NCBI GenBank assembly: GCA_021295755.1
Contig: JAGWBT010000005.1
Coordinates: 1-52,689, forward strand
DNA: 52,689 bases
Direction of reading: 5' to 3'
From: Candidatus Poribacteria bacterium
GTDB taxonomy: Bacteria; Poribacteria; WGA-4E; PCPOR2b
A program made the translations under genes and the position numbers. The notes beneath the pieces are model-generated. The model was not told where the DNA came from and did not search any database. It saw nothing but the letters and a program-made list of their open reading frames with translations. How positions within the stretch are numbered: the stretch's first letter is position 1; every line of letters starts with the position of its first letter. This document shows positions 25,648-35,103 of this stretch, piece after piece.

Positions 25648-26598
25648 ATGTCGAAATTACAGGTTGCCTTAATCGGCTGCGGTGGACGTGGTCTTGGGCA
25701 CGCACGGGTGCTCCAAGAATTTGATGATGTAGACATGGTCGCTGTTTGTGATCCGATTGAAGCATCACGAAACGCCGCTGGCGATGAGTTCAATGCAGCG
25801 GGACGTTATGCTAGTGTCGATGAGATGCTAGAGGCCGAGTCGTTGGATGCGGTATTCGTTGCAACGCCGGCACATCTCAACGGGCAGGCAGCGTTACCTT
25901 GTCTAGAACGCGGTGTCAACACCCTGATGGAGAAACCGCCGGGGATGAGCGTCGCAGAAACAACCGCTTTGCGCGATGCCGCCGCCCGCACAGGCGCCAA
26001 AGGCATGGTCGGTTGGAATCGCCGTTTCCACCCCATAATCGTCAAAGCGCGAGAGATGGTCGAGGCACGCGGCGCTGTGACCCAACTTGTCGGGGAGTTC
26101 CACAAGAGTGTTACCGGATTCATAAAATCAGGTCGCTTCCCCGAACATCTGATGGACAATCTGTTTCTTGAAACTCCTATACACGCGCTCGATATCGTTC
26201 GCGCCATCGCAGGGGCGGAGGTAGAGGAAGTACATAGCGTCGTGCGTCGCACAATCTCCGATTACAAAGATGTCCACGCCGGACTCATCCTCTTTGAGAA
26301 CGGTTGTGTTGCACACCTTGCCGCTAACTACACGACGGACGCCCGCCTCGAACGTTATGAGATTCACGGACGGGACATCTCCGCCTATCTCGAAGGGGTG
26401 TCGCAGGGAACTGTTTTTTGCGATGGCAAACAGCATCAGTTGACCGGCAGAGGCACTAGTGGTACAGAGGAGCAGAACCGATACTTCTTGGATTGTATCA
26501 AAGCAGACCGCCCGGTTTCACTCCCTGCAGCGAACCTGGATGAGGCGATTAAGACAATGGAGTTGGCGGAGGCCATTCTGTCCGGATTGCGATCCTAG
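25648..26598 (+). CDS. Gfo/Idh/MocA family oxidoreductase
   Basis: A 316-residue NAD(P)-dependent oxidoreductase. The Rossmann loop is LIGCGGRGLGH (8-18), Asp35 ends the second strand (AVCDP), and the family motif EKP is intact at 95-97 (MEKPPGM). ETPIHALDIVRA carries the candidate catalytic His in the C-terminal domain. It belongs to the sugar or polyol dehydrogenase group. The start is ATG 25648 with GGAGG 9 nt upstream; the ORF extends upstream to 25576 through the dyad repeat, which is not part of the protein. It is followed 78 nt later by a PhyH gene. Confidence 0.9.
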   Translation: MSKLQVALIGCGGRGLGHARVLQEFDDVDMVAVCDPIEASRNAAGDEFNAAGRYASVDEMLEAESLDAVFVATPAHLNGQAALPCLERGVNTLMEKPPGMSVAETTALRDAAARTGAKGMVGWNRRFHPIIVKAREMVEARGAVTQLVGEFHKSVTGFIKSGRFPEHLMDNLFLETPIHALDIVRAIAGAEVEEVHSVVRRTISDYKDVHAGLILFENGCVAHLAANYTTDARLERYEIHGRDISAYLEGVSQGTVFCDGKQHQLTGRGTSGTEEQNRYFLDCIKADRPVSLPAANLDEAIKTMELAEAILSGLRS

Positions 26599-26676
26599 TT
26601 CGGCTAAAGCGCGCGGACCCACCCCGACTTGTGGGAAAGCCAACAAAATGAGATTGCGTTCAGAGAGGGCTTATCG

Positions 26677-27570
26677 ATGAGTCTCACCCAAGCACAGGTC
26701 CAAGCCTTTCACCAAAACGGCTATCTGGTAGTGGACAATGCTTTAAGCGACGAAGACCTGAATCCATTGATTGCGGACTTTGAGGAACTTATTGATACTA
26801 TCGCCGACGAGCTATATGCCGAAGGAAAAATAAGGGAACGTCATAAAACTCAACCCTTCGAGCGGCGTATCGCTTGGCTGACCAAGGAGGCAGGCGATCC
26901 CTTGCAGGGACAGGTATCATTTCCGGTGAATCTTCGCCGCCCAATCTTCGACTTCCTGCATAACGCGAATCTACTAGATCTACTTGAATCACTTGTTGGT
27001 CCAGAGATTTACTGCAATCCAACGCATCATGTGCGTCCAAAATTACCAGAACCCCTGATGGACGAAGGGTTCGACAACTGGATCCAACAGTCGCCCTTCC
27101 ATCAGGATGCCGCCGTGCTCCTGCCGGAGGCGGACGACACGCTCGTTGTGACGACGTGGATTCCGCTTATAGACGCGACCAAAGAAAATGGAACAATACA
27201 CCTCTATCCGGGTCTACATCAGGGCGAGATTCGGAGGCATGTGCGGTGTCCCTATGGCTGGCAGATTGCGCCAGAGGTAATGCCCGAAGGTGGACCGGTG
27301 ATGCTACCAGTAAAGAAGGGTGGGGTGATTTTCATCCACTGTCGAACTCCACACGGCTCACTTCCGAACCTGTCGGGTGAGGTTCGCTGGAGTTTAGATC
27401 TCCGCTGGCATGATGCGCGGAAACCGGGGGGTAGACCGCTGCCCGGAATTCAGGTACGCAGCGGGGAACATCCGGGGAAGGTAACGCGCGACCATCAAGC
27501 TTGGATAGACGCTTGGGAAGCGGCAAGAGCAGATTCGACACCGAGGAAGATGTATCGTTGGGAAGAATAG
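26677..27570 (+). CDS. Phytanoyl-CoA dioxygenase (PhyH) family protein
   Basis: A 297-residue Fe(II)/2-oxoglutarate oxygenase. The triad is His142-x-Asp144 (PFHQDA) and His226 (CRTPHGS), with Arg237 (EVRWSL) as the candidate 2-oxoglutarate anchor. The family's N-terminal FHQNGYLVVDN is present. I start at ATG 26677 with GAGAGG 8 nt upstream; the upstream ATG at 26629 has no such site. It follows a Gfo/Idh oxidoreductase, a common pairing in genomes rich in PhyH genes. The substrate is unknown. Confidence 0.88.
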   Translation: MSLTQAQVQAFHQNGYLVVDNALSDEDLNPLIADFEELIDTIADELYAEGKIRERHKTQPFERRIAWLTKEAGDPLQGQVSFPVNLRRPIFDFLHNANLLDLLESLVGPEIYCNPTHHVRPKLPEPLMDEGFDNWIQQSPFHQDAAVLLPEADDTLVVTTWIPLIDATKENGTIHLYPGLHQGEIRRHVRCPYGWQIAPEVMPEGGPVMLPVKKGGVIFIHCRTPHGSLPNLSGEVRWSLDLRWHDARKPGGRPLPGIQVRSGEHPGKVTRDHQAWIDAWEAARADSTPRKMYRWEE

Positions 27571-27587
27571 AGTAGCGACCATAGACA

Positions 27588-27652
27588 CAGGTTTCCCGAC
27601 CTGTGATCGCGGGCAGAGCCTGTCCTCAATGAAATCGGGGTGAGGAAACCTG
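27588..27652. repeat. Intergenic inverted repeat CAGGTTTCC/GGAAACCTG
   Basis: Nine-base arms at 27588-27596 and 27644-27652 enclose 47 nt with an inner CAGGT/ACCTG dyad. It fills most of the 126-nt gap between the PhyH and M20 genes. Confidence 0.55.
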
Positions 27653-27696
27653 CCCCAACAACAAAGGATTCATACTTTACATAAAGGAGAGATTTG

Positions 27697-28860
27697 ATGA
27701 GCCAATCGTGGGCGCGTAGTGATAATGAGGTCCTTGCCACGCTGCAAGATGTTGTAGCGATTGAGAGCATAAACGCCAGTCTACCCGGCGGGGAGCGCGG
27801 TGAGGTTGGTATGGTTGAATATCTTGCCGATTTCTTCGATGCCGTAGATATCCCCTACGAGACAGACGAAGTGTTACCGGGGCGAAGCAATATCATCGCC
27901 ACACTAGAAGGTGAGAATCCAGATCGTGTGTTACTATTTGAATGTCACATGGATACTGCTTCCGTCAGCGTTATGACTATACCACCTTATGAGCCGCATA
28001 TCCGCGACGGTCTGCTCTACGGACGCGGTGCATGCGATACCAAAGCCGGCGGCGTGGCCATGATACACGCGATGAAGCGCTTCAAGGACGCGGGAATTAA
28101 ACCCCCGTGCACCATCAAATACGCCGGTGCCGTAGATGAGGAGTACAGTTTTCAAGGCGCAATACGATTGGCAAAAACTGTCAAGGCGGATGCAGCAGTC
28201 GTCTCCGAACCAACCGAGTTGGAGGTCATCCGCGCACACAAAGGGTTGGCACGTTTCCACATCGTCGTCAAAGGGGTCGCTGCACATAGCGCCAAGCCGT
28301 ATCTTGGTATCAATGCTATTTCAAAGATGACGCGACTGGTTCGGGCGATTGAGGAGGAAATCGCACCGACCTACGATTCCATGAGCCATCCACTCACCGG
28401 CAGTCCAACACTCAATATCGGCGTGATTTCCGGGGGCGTGCAGGTCAACTTTGTGCCAGACGAATGCATTATTGATATAGACCGTCGTGTCATCCCCGGC
28501 GAAACACCGGACGAAGCCCTTGTACCGTTTCAAGAACGGCTAGAGCGCGCCCAAGCCGCCGACCCTGACTTGGATGTCAGAATGGAAACACCGTATCTCA
28601 AGGATAACCCGATGGAAACACCCGAAGATGCACACATCGTGCAGGTCGCTGTCCGTGCGTGTGAATCCGTAATTGGGAAATCAGCGATCACAGGTGTTCC
28701 CTACGGTACTGACGCCAGCAAGTTCACCTCTGTTGGTATTCCATCGATTGTCTTTGGTCCCGGGAGCATTGATCAGGCACATGCCGCAGTTGAGTGGGTT
28801 GATTGTGAACAGGTCTTGAAAGCAGTTGACATCTACTATGAGATCATGACACGATTTTAA
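27697..28860 (+). CDS. M20-family peptidase/deacylase (ArgE/DapE type)
   Basis: A 387-residue dizinc amidohydrolase of the M20 family, which includes acetylornithine deacetylase and succinyl-diaminopimelate desuccinylase. Visible metal and catalytic segments: ECHMDT near residues 87-92, GRGACDTKAGG (His/Asp region with the bridging Asp), DEEYSF (catalytic Glu-Glu), and SEPT. The dimerisation domain follows around HKGLARFHIVVKG. Which acyl substrate is used is not determinable. The start is ATG 27697 with AAGGAG 7 nt upstream. Its stop overlaps the convergent ceramidase-like gene by 4 nt. Confidence 0.88.
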   Translation: MSQSWARSDNEVLATLQDVVAIESINASLPGGERGEVGMVEYLADFFDAVDIPYETDEVLPGRSNIIATLEGENPDRVLLFECHMDTASVSVMTIPPYEPHIRDGLLYGRGACDTKAGGVAMIHAMKRFKDAGIKPPCTIKYAGAVDEEYSFQGAIRLAKTVKADAAVVSEPTELEVIRAHKGLARFHIVVKGVAAHSAKPYLGINAISKMTRLVRAIEEEIAPTYDSMSHPLTGSPTLNIGVISGGVQVNFVPDECIIDIDRRVIPGETPDEALVPFQERLERAQAADPDLDVRMETPYLKDNPMETPEDAHIVQVAVRACESVIGKSAITGVPYGTDASKFTSVGIPSIVFGPGSIDQAHAAVEWVDCEQVLKAVDIYYEIMTRF

Positions 28861-30197
28861 GCCTCGACCAATTCCCGTATTACTGATTTGACGGCTTCCT
28901 CAACCTCAGGCGCAAATGGTGCACTTTGCCTCCAGCGCTTGTAAGCGTTCGGCTCATAGCCACCCTCGACCAAGGCTTGTGCAGTCGGCACATAGGTCTG
29001 GCAACCCTGCGTGTAACCGAGCGTGAACGTTCGATCCGATCCTAGCAGTGACTGGGCATACAACCCGTACTCTAAGAAGAACTCACCCGAAAAAGTTATC
29101 AGGTGAACATCGCCAATGTCCCAGCGCGAGAAGGTATAGTTCACCGCTGTTGGGACACGGCGCTCCACCCCTTCCAACTGGATCTGTTGCACCCACTGAC
29201 GCATCGCCAGTTGATAGCCTGCATGGTACAACGACTGCCCCGCTTTTTCTTCGTCGCTCGCCTGCGCGGATTTGACCGCTTGGGCGGCAATCTCATCAAG
29301 CGTCTGACACGATGGCGGCTTATTAAGTGGAAGCGGACGGTGTAGCCGTTGGGTGCGAATCGCATCCACCGAAACTGGGTCGCAAACCTTTAGAGCACCA
29401 TCTACCGCATCCGCTAACAGACTCCCGCAGCGCAGCGCGTCAATAGGGGTGCCTTTCCTAAATCTGCCATCTCCGTCCGACAAGTTTGGACGTACATTTC
29501 CGAACATACCGGGTAGGTACAGTGCAACTGCCTGCCGGTATCGTGCTTCCAACGCCAGTTGGGTTTGTCCGGGATAATCCCCTGAAACCTCTGGACCTAA
29601 CAGAATTGTCGGATGACAACAATAGCTGAAGAACACCCCCGCCAACGAACCATCTGCACGATGACATGCGAGAATTGGGACGCTTTTATCGACCACTCCA
29701 TCCGGATTTGGACCCGATACGCACGTTCCTTCGGGAGTTATCAGGCGTCTGTTCACATTAAAATCACATCTCGACTTCCCGAACGAGAGCGTAGCAGGTT
29801 CCATGCGGGATAGCAGATCTCTTGCCAGTTCGGCCACGCGATCACACAGACCATCAAAGTAGGGGCTAAACCCACCAAACAGGTCAATTGGACACAAGAT
29901 TGGCGCCGAGTGGCTGTGGCTGCCTGTGATCAGGATGCGCGTTGGTGGAATGCCGGTTGCGTTACCAATCACCTCCTCAAGTGCCGAGATCTCAGCGACT
30001 CCAAATCCCAATGCGTCTACTGCAAGGACGAGCACAGGCGTGTCGGCAGCCCGGATAATTCCAATCCGTGCATAGACATCGTCCAGAACCCCAGAGGGGA
30101 TACCAAAGAAGAAATCTGGATACACGTCATTAATTGGCGGTGTTACCGAAACCTTTCCGAAAGCTGCCTCAATATCATTGAGAAGTTCAGTTTGCAT
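28857..30197 (-). CDS. Neutral/alkaline ceramidase-like hydrolase
   Basis: A 446-residue protein resembling the N-terminal catalytic domain of neutral/alkaline non-lysosomal ceramidases, zinc amidases that split ceramide into sphingosine and fatty acid. Seen: TGSHSHSAP (91-99, metal-binding His pair), NVNRR, CCHPTIL (another ligand region) and SGDYPGQTQ. The usual C-terminal beta-sandwich is missing, and there is no signal peptide, so this is a shortened, probably cytoplasmic relative whose amide substrate may not be ceramide. I start at ATG 30197, with GAGGA just upstream and 11 nt after the acetyltransferase stop. Longer starts overlap that gene. Confidence 0.75.
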   Translation of the reverse strand: MQTELLNDIEAAFGKVSVTPPINDVYPDFFFGIPSGVLDDVYARIGIIRAADTPVLVLAVDALGFGVAEISALEEVIGNATGIPPTRILITGSHSHSAPILCPIDLFGGFSPYFDGLCDRVAELARDLLSRMEPATLSFGKSRCDFNVNRRLITPEGTCVSGPNPDGVVDKSVPILACHRADGSLAGVFFSYCCHPTILLGPEVSGDYPGQTQLALEARYRQAVALYLPGMFGNVRPNLSDGDGRFRKGTPIDALRCGSLLADAVDGALKVCDPVSVDAIRTQRLHRPLPLNKPPSCQTLDEIAAQAVKSAQASDEEKAGQSLYHAGYQLAMRQWVQQIQLEGVERRVPTAVNYTFSRWDIGDVHLITFSGEFFLEYGLYAQSLLGSDRTFTLGYTQGCQTYVPTAQALVEGGYEPNAYKRWRQSAPFAPEVEEAVKSVIRELVEA

Positions 30198-30208
30198 TTT
30201 ATCCTCGA

Positions 30209-31444
30209 TTAGAATCGGTCTGTCCGCCACATAAACAGCTCACCGGCTGGGAAAAGTGCATCAAGCAGGCCGATTTCGTTGATCCTCAAACCGTTGGAAA
30301 ACACGATCTGTTCGGCGCTAATATTTCCAAATAGGAGCTTCAGCAGCTGCGTTTGACTAACGCAGAGGTCGATCTCCGGCGACACGCTCTCGTGAGCGAT
30401 ACTGAGCGCCCCGTCCTCAATAACCAACATCTGTTCACCGGCTTCATAGCGCACGCGAATAGCACCTCTCCACGCCGAAAAGTCCGAATCCCTGAGCCTC
30501 ATCTCCAACAACGGCTTAATCTTTCTCAATAGCGATCCAAAGTTGGTTATCAAAAACATAGCGTTGTTGTTCTCTCGCCTCCGAACGGAGCAACCCATCC
30601 CCTCAAACATTTTTCGACTCTGGGCGGGCGCTGGCGCACCGATTACCTGCACACCCGCCGCCTGCGCACGATGGAAGAAGCGGTAAAATAACGCAGTCAT
30701 CGCCTGCTCCGCATCGGGTAGATAGCCAAATTCGCCTATTTCCCACTGCTTTGCTAGCAGATAGGCAACGGTTGTTCCGCCCTGTTTAGCAATCCAATAC
30801 AACGACGGATCATATGTCCTCCACTTAGGTCGATTAGTCCAATACTCAGCATTTTTCACAAACGTACCTGTTCGATTGGCGTTAAAGTGATCGAAGATCG
30901 CTCGCAACATAGGCATATCTCGATCCGGTTCGCACAACTCAATAGTCACGTCAGGGGGCACTTCCCCAAGTGTCGGAGGCAGGGTCAGTTCCATACTGTA
31001 GGTGGGATGCATTACCCAGCCCGCCCTTGCGTAGTGCGATTGGACGCCGGTACCAAGAATCGAGAGATCATAGCCCGCTGCTTGCATATACCGGACGCTA
31101 TCTCGCAGTACTCCCGATGAATACCCGGCGCGAAGATGGGATGGATCTGTGCCGACACTGCCGACACCGCCCATCCGCACAACGCAATTCCCGATACGCA
31201 TGGGACGTTCAAAAATCTGTACAACACTAGCAGCCTTACCATCTACAAAGCAGGCACGTGTGTTATTGAGGTCAAACCATGGATCATGTTCGACAATATT
31301 TACGAAGAGATGTTGGATATGCTCTGAGCCCCCAAAAGCACGAATACTGCACTGAATCGTATCGTCAAGCTCAGTTGTATTATGCGGGGCACGATATTCA
31401 ATATTAATAAATTTCTCCAAACACAGAAAGAGACGCCGATCCAA
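30209..31444 (-). CDS. Eis-like GNAT N-acetyltransferase, copy 1
   Basis: A roughly 400-residue Eis-type acetyltransferase with two GNAT-like halves and a C-terminal SCP2-like domain. The acetyl-CoA motif region is VVRMGGVGSVGTDPSHLRAGYSS, and the protein ends LFPAGELFMWRTDRF in the SCP2-like part. Eis proteins acetylate amines such as aminoglycosides or protein lysines. The start is uncertain: the ORF opens at TTG 31444, but alignment with the next copy puts the start at 31408, where the codon is ATT (FINIEYRAP, against FMDIEYRAP) behind GGAG. It is a tandem duplicate of the gene at 31560-32759. Confidence 0.8.
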   Translation of the reverse strand: MDRRLFLCLEKFINIEYRAPHNTTELDDTIQCSIRAFGGSEHIQHLFVNIVEHDPWFDLNNTRACFVDGKAASVVQIFERPMRIGNCVVRMGGVGSVGTDPSHLRAGYSSGVLRDSVRYMQAAGYDLSILGTGVQSHYARAGWVMHPTYSMELTLPPTLGEVPPDVTIELCEPDRDMPMLRAIFDHFNANRTGTFVKNAEYWTNRPKWRTYDPSLYWIAKQGGTTVAYLLAKQWEIGEFGYLPDAEQAMTALFYRFFHRAQAAGVQVIGAPAPAQSRKMFEGMGCSVRRRENNNAMFLITNFGSLLRKIKPLLEMRLRDSDFSAWRGAIRVRYEAGEQMLVIEDGALSIAHESVSPEIDLCVSQTQLLKLLFGNISAEQIVFSNGLRINEIGLLDALFPAGELFMWRTDRF

Positions 31445-31559
31445 TATAATCCAAGTTGCTATCTATTGAAGAGTGGGTATGTTGTATTTTTCTTGGAGCT
31501 ATGTATTTGTGGCCTATTTACTGGACCCCCTCGGCTTGGATAGTAGGCCAGCTGGCCGA

Positions 31560-32759
31560 TTAGATTCGGTCCAGCCACCATATGAATAGTTCACCTGCCG
31601 GGAAAAGTGCATTGAGCAAACCAACTTCGCGAATCTGCAAACCGTTGGAAAAAATCAGCTGCTCGGCGCTCATATTCCCAAATAGCAGTTTCAGCAGCTG
31701 CGTTTGACTGACATAGAGGTTGATTGCCGGCAATGCTCTGTTTTGCGCAATACTGATTCTTCCATCCTGAATAACCAATGTTCGTTCGTCGGCTTCGTAA
31801 CAGATGCGAATAGCACCAGTCCACGCCGAAAGATCTGAAGCCCTGAGCCTCGCCTCCAACAGCGGTTTAACTTTTGTCAATAACGATTCAAAGTTGGTGA
31901 TTAAAAACATAATATTACTCCGTTCGCGTCTCCGAACAGAGCACCCCATCGTCTCGAATATCTTTCGGCTCTCCGATGGTGCTAGTCCGTCGATTTCCTG
32001 AACGCCCTCCGCCCTCGCACAACGGAACAAGTGACAGAATAACGCAATCATCGCCTGCTCCGCATCTGCAAGATAGCCGAATTCAGCTATCCTCCATCGT
32101 TCAGCTTGCAGATAGGCAACGGTTGTTCCGCCCTGTTTAGCAACCCAATACAGCGATGGATCGTACGGCCTCCACGTCGGTCGGTTGCACCAGTATTCAG
32201 TGTTTCTTATAAAAGTCCCCGTTCGATTGGTATTAAACTGATCGAAAATCGCTTGCAACGCCGGCAGATCTCGATTAGGCTCATACTGTTCGATAGCCAC
32301 ATCAGCAGGCAATTCCCCAAGCGTTGGGGGTAGGGGCAGCTCCATGCTGTAGGTCGGATAGATTACCCAACCTGCCTTGGCATAATGCGATTGGATGCCT
32401 GTAGACAACATCGAGAGATCGTAACCCGCCGTTCGCATATACCGGACAGTGTCCCGTACCACCTTCGATGAATAGCCAGCGCGACGATGTACTGAAGGTG
32501 TACCGACGCTGCCGACTCCACCCATCCGCACGACACAATTCCCAATACGCATAGCGCGGTCAAAGACCTGTACAACGCTAGCAACCTTCCCGTCTATAAA
32601 GCAGGCACGCGTATTATTGAGATCAAGCCACGGATCCTGTTTGACAAAGTTTGTGAAGCGATATCGTCTATCCCCTAAGTCCCCGAAAGCACGAACACTG
32701 CAGTCAATTGTATCGTCAAGTTCAGTTTCGTTACGCGGCGCGCGATATTCAATGTCCAT
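31560..32759 (-). CDS. Eis-like GNAT N-acetyltransferase, copy 2
   Basis: A 399-residue paralogue of the neighbouring gene at 30209-31444, sharing NNTRACFIDGK-type, RMGGVGSVGT and LFPAGELFIW segments over its whole length. The acetyl-CoA loop VGTPSVHRRAGYSSKV matches Eis-type GNATs, and the C-terminal SCP2-like domain is present. The start is ATG 32759 (MDIEYRAP) with AGAGGAG close upstream; the longer ORF start at 32789 is unlikely. The rlmD-type gene ends 45 nt before, so the four minus-strand genes from 34097 to 28857 may share a transcript. Confidence 0.85.
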   Translation of the reverse strand: MDIEYRAPRNETELDDTIDCSVRAFGDLGDRRYRFTNFVKQDPWLDLNNTRACFIDGKVASVVQVFDRAMRIGNCVVRMGGVGSVGTPSVHRRAGYSSKVVRDTVRYMRTAGYDLSMLSTGIQSHYAKAGWVIYPTYSMELPLPPTLGELPADVAIEQYEPNRDLPALQAIFDQFNTNRTGTFIRNTEYWCNRPTWRPYDPSLYWVAKQGGTTVAYLQAERWRIAEFGYLADAEQAMIALFCHLFRCARAEGVQEIDGLAPSESRKIFETMGCSVRRRERSNIMFLITNFESLLTKVKPLLEARLRASDLSAWTGAIRICYEADERTLVIQDGRISIAQNRALPAINLYVSQTQLLKLLFGNMSAEQLIFSNGLQIREVGLLNALFPAGELFIWWLDRI

Positions 32760-32804
32760 AAACTCCTCTAAGCACAGACGGAAACGCAAATCTAAGGTGA
32801 TTTT

Positions 32805-34097
32805 TCATAGTCGTTGCAACCCAACCACCGTTTCAAAATGATAGGTCATCGGAAAGAGATCCACAAGGTCCAAGGACGCGACTTCATACTTCGCACTGAG
32901 TTTAGACAGATCACGAGCAAGGGTAGTGGGATCACAAGAGATGTATAGGATGTGCTGCGGAGCAATTCGATCGAGGGCTTCCAGATCTTCCGACCAACAC
33001 CCGCCTCGTGGCGGATTGAGAAGCACTAAATCCGCCTTGACGCTGCCTAGCTTGGCAAGATGCCCAGCGCGGAAGTTTGCATTTGTAATATCGTTGGTCT
33101 TAGCGTTACTGGTCGCCAGCGCAACCGCCCCCCTTTGGAGGTCCAGTCCAAAGGCAGCTTTCGCAGTTTCGGCAACCGGCAACGTAAATACCCCAACACC
33201 ACAATGTGCATCAATAGCCACGGTCGGGCGGTTCACTTGAGCGTGGCGCTGCACAATTCTGACAAGCTGTTCTAGTCCAGCGAGGTTGTTCTGAAAGAAG
33301 GTATCAGGGCCAACCTCGAAATATAGACCGCTGACGGTTTCGGATAGTGTTTCTCTGCCTGCAATCTGTACAGGCTGCCCTCGCACCCCGGTCTGAATAT
33401 AGATCGAGTGGATCGCCGGATAGTTCTGCAAAACTCTGTCAGTGACTTTAAGGCGCGGTTTGTACCCCTTCGGAAAAATCAGGATAAGCATGACCTCGCC
33501 CGTTGTGGCAGAAGTCCGCAGTGTCAACTCAGCCGCCCGAAAGCACCGGAGATCTTTTATTAAATCGGCAATCTGCGACAGGGCTCGGTTGATTGCTGGC
33601 AGCGCGATCTCGCACCGGTCAATCGGAAGCATATCGTGGCTTCCTTCTTGCTTGAATCCGAATTCAACCTGAGGTCGGACCGCAGTGATAGCTAGACGGA
33701 TGTGATTCCGATAGGCAAGCGGTTGAGGTGCGGGATGGCACATTATATCAGGCAGAGATGATAGTCCGCCAATTCGATTCAACGCCTCAATGAGCACTCG
33801 CTCCTTTGCATCAAGTTGGGCATCAACGTCGATATGCTGCCATTGGCAGCCACCGCACCCGGCATCAAAGTAGGAACAGGGTGCAGGACAACGATCTGCA
33901 GAGGGCGAGATGATTTCGTTAATTCGGGCGTGCAGATGCCGCTTCTTCACTTCAGTAATCTCGACTTGCGCCGTTTCACCCGGTCCCCCTCGGCGGACAA
34001 ATGTGACAATCCCGTTAATGCGGCCGACAGCGGCTGCAGAATAGCTCAAATCGGTCAACTGAATTTCGTATCGATCGCCGATATACGGTTTTGTCAT
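32805..34097 (-). CDS. 23S rRNA (uracil-C5)-methyltransferase, RlmD/RumA type
   Basis: A 430-residue TrmA/RumA-family enzyme. An N-terminal TRAM domain (about 1-60) is followed by an iron-sulfur cysteine set, Cys74, Cys81 and Cys84 (APCSYFDAGCGGC), with the Cys of PIDRCEI as probable fourth ligand. The SAM-binding domain has IDAHCGVGVFTLP and LLNPPRGGC, and the nucleophile is the Cys of YISCDPTTLARDL. It methylates uracil C5 in 23S rRNA or tRNA; the Fe-S cluster favours the RlmD/RlmCD group over TrmA. I start at ATG 34097; the ORF opens at a TTG at 34118 with no better site. Confidence 0.88.
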   Translation of the reverse strand: MTKPYIGDRYEIQLTDLSYSAAAVGRINGIVTFVRRGGPGETAQVEITEVKKRHLHARINEIISPSADRCPAPCSYFDAGCGGCQWQHIDVDAQLDAKERVLIEALNRIGGLSSLPDIMCHPAPQPLAYRNHIRLAITAVRPQVEFGFKQEGSHDMLPIDRCEIALPAINRALSQIADLIKDLRCFRAAELTLRTSATTGEVMLILIFPKGYKPRLKVTDRVLQNYPAIHSIYIQTGVRGQPVQIAGRETLSETVSGLYFEVGPDTFFQNNLAGLEQLVRIVQRHAQVNRPTVAIDAHCGVGVFTLPVAETAKAAFGLDLQRGAVALATSNAKTNDITNANFRAGHLAKLGSVKADLVLLNPPRGGCWSEDLEALDRIAPQHILYISCDPTTLARDLSKLSAKYEVASLDLVDLFPMTYHFETVVGLQRL

Positions 34098-34210
34098 AGC
34101 AGTTAATCTCACAGCCAAGGCATGGCGGAACTTGCTCCATCGTAGTCCTGCTTAACACAGTTTGCCGACCACATGACTATTCAAGAGAATCACTTGGAAT
34201 TAACTGATTC

Positions 34211-34858
34211 CTAGTTCTCCGCCGCCACAACCCAGCGGATCCCCTGATCGACCAGTGAGCGATACCCCGGATTGCCGTAGGCGAGTCCGTCGTGGCCGAG
34301 CTGGATGTATACAATTTGGGAATTACCGTATCGATGGGTCCAACCAATCACCGGGGCACTCTCCGGATGTTCTGCTCTGAGTAGAACATGTACGTCGGGA
34401 TTGGCGTCGAAATTCCCGTACGTTTCATCTTCAATCTCGAAATCCTGCATCTCTTTCGTCGCCGGATGAGTGGGATCTGCAATCTGGATGGTGTACTGAA
34501 CGTTGTGCTTCACCGTGCCTTTGCCTTCCTCCCACACGCCACCGACGATTCGGTCGAATTCATCCCAGTCTTGGAATGAAATCAGGGCGTGATGCAGATA
34601 GACAATCGGTTTACCACGATTTAGCAGTTCAAGGTATGCCGCCTGCTGATCAGTAGTGATTTCTTGCCACATATCGTAGAAAACGAGCGCATCGTAATTC
34701 TTTGCCGCTTCAACGTTCAAGTAATTGAACGCATCTGGAAAGACAACGGTATCATAACTGAAATTATCAAAACTATTGAACATCTCCCAAAACGGTTCTT
34801 GCTCAAAACCGTGTCCTCCGGTAATCACTAAAGCGTGGATGTTTGCGTCTGTCGCCAT
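34211..34858 (-). CDS. ThuA-like domain protein
   Basis: A 215-residue class-I glutamine-amidotransferase-like fold protein of the ThuA family, first known from trehalose utilisation. Characteristic segments: ALVITGGHGFEQEPF at the N-terminus, YDALVFYDMW, GKPIVYLHHAL, and near the end IGWTHRYGNSQIVYIQLGHDG. The family is common next to Gfo/Idh and sugar isomerase genes; its chemistry is unclear. GGGGA lies 7 nt before ATG 34858. It diverges from the WD40 gene. Confidence 0.83.
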   Translation of the reverse strand: MATDANIHALVITGGHGFEQEPFWEMFNSFDNFSYDTVVFPDAFNYLNVEAAKNYDALVFYDMWQEITTDQQAAYLELLNRGKPIVYLHHALISFQDWDEFDRIVGGVWEEGKGTVKHNVQYTIQIADPTHPATKEMQDFEIEDETYGNFDANPDVHVLLRAEHPESAPVIGWTHRYGNSQIVYIQLGHDGLAYGNPGYRSLVDQGIRWVVAAEN

Positions 34859-34921
34859 GGTCTATCCCCTGTTGTTTAAGTGACTATAGTGGACCTTAGA
34901 ATTAATGAGACACTCCAAACC

Positions 34922-34943
34922 GGTGCGGTTTCCTAACCGCACC
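34922..34943. repeat. Hairpin GGTGCGGTT-TCCT-AACCGCACC
   Basis: A perfect 9-bp stem with 4-nt loop in the 351-nt gap 34859-35209. The same gap holds the dyad at 35079-35096 and the promoter at 35104-35132; otherwise I see nothing there. Confidence 0.7.
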
Positions 34944-35078
34944 TACCGGGGGGCGAAAGTGTCTATTTATTTTATATATAGGGTATCATCCCGTTGGCAT
35001 AAATTGAAATAGAAATTTTCCATAAAACAGAAACCGTGGTCTTCAGGAAAATCGGTTTCCGCGCATAATTTCTTAACA

Positions 35079-35096
35079 TGCACAAAAGTTTGTGCA
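35079..35096. promoter_or_regulatory. Perfect dyad TGCACAAA-AG-TTTGTGCA, possible operator
   Basis: An 18-nt perfect palindrome that ends 7 nt before the -35 element of the WD40 gene. Its position suits a dimeric regulator; a role as hairpin in a read-through transcript is the alternative. Confidence 0.4.
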
Positions 35097-35103
35097 GTTT
35101 TGT

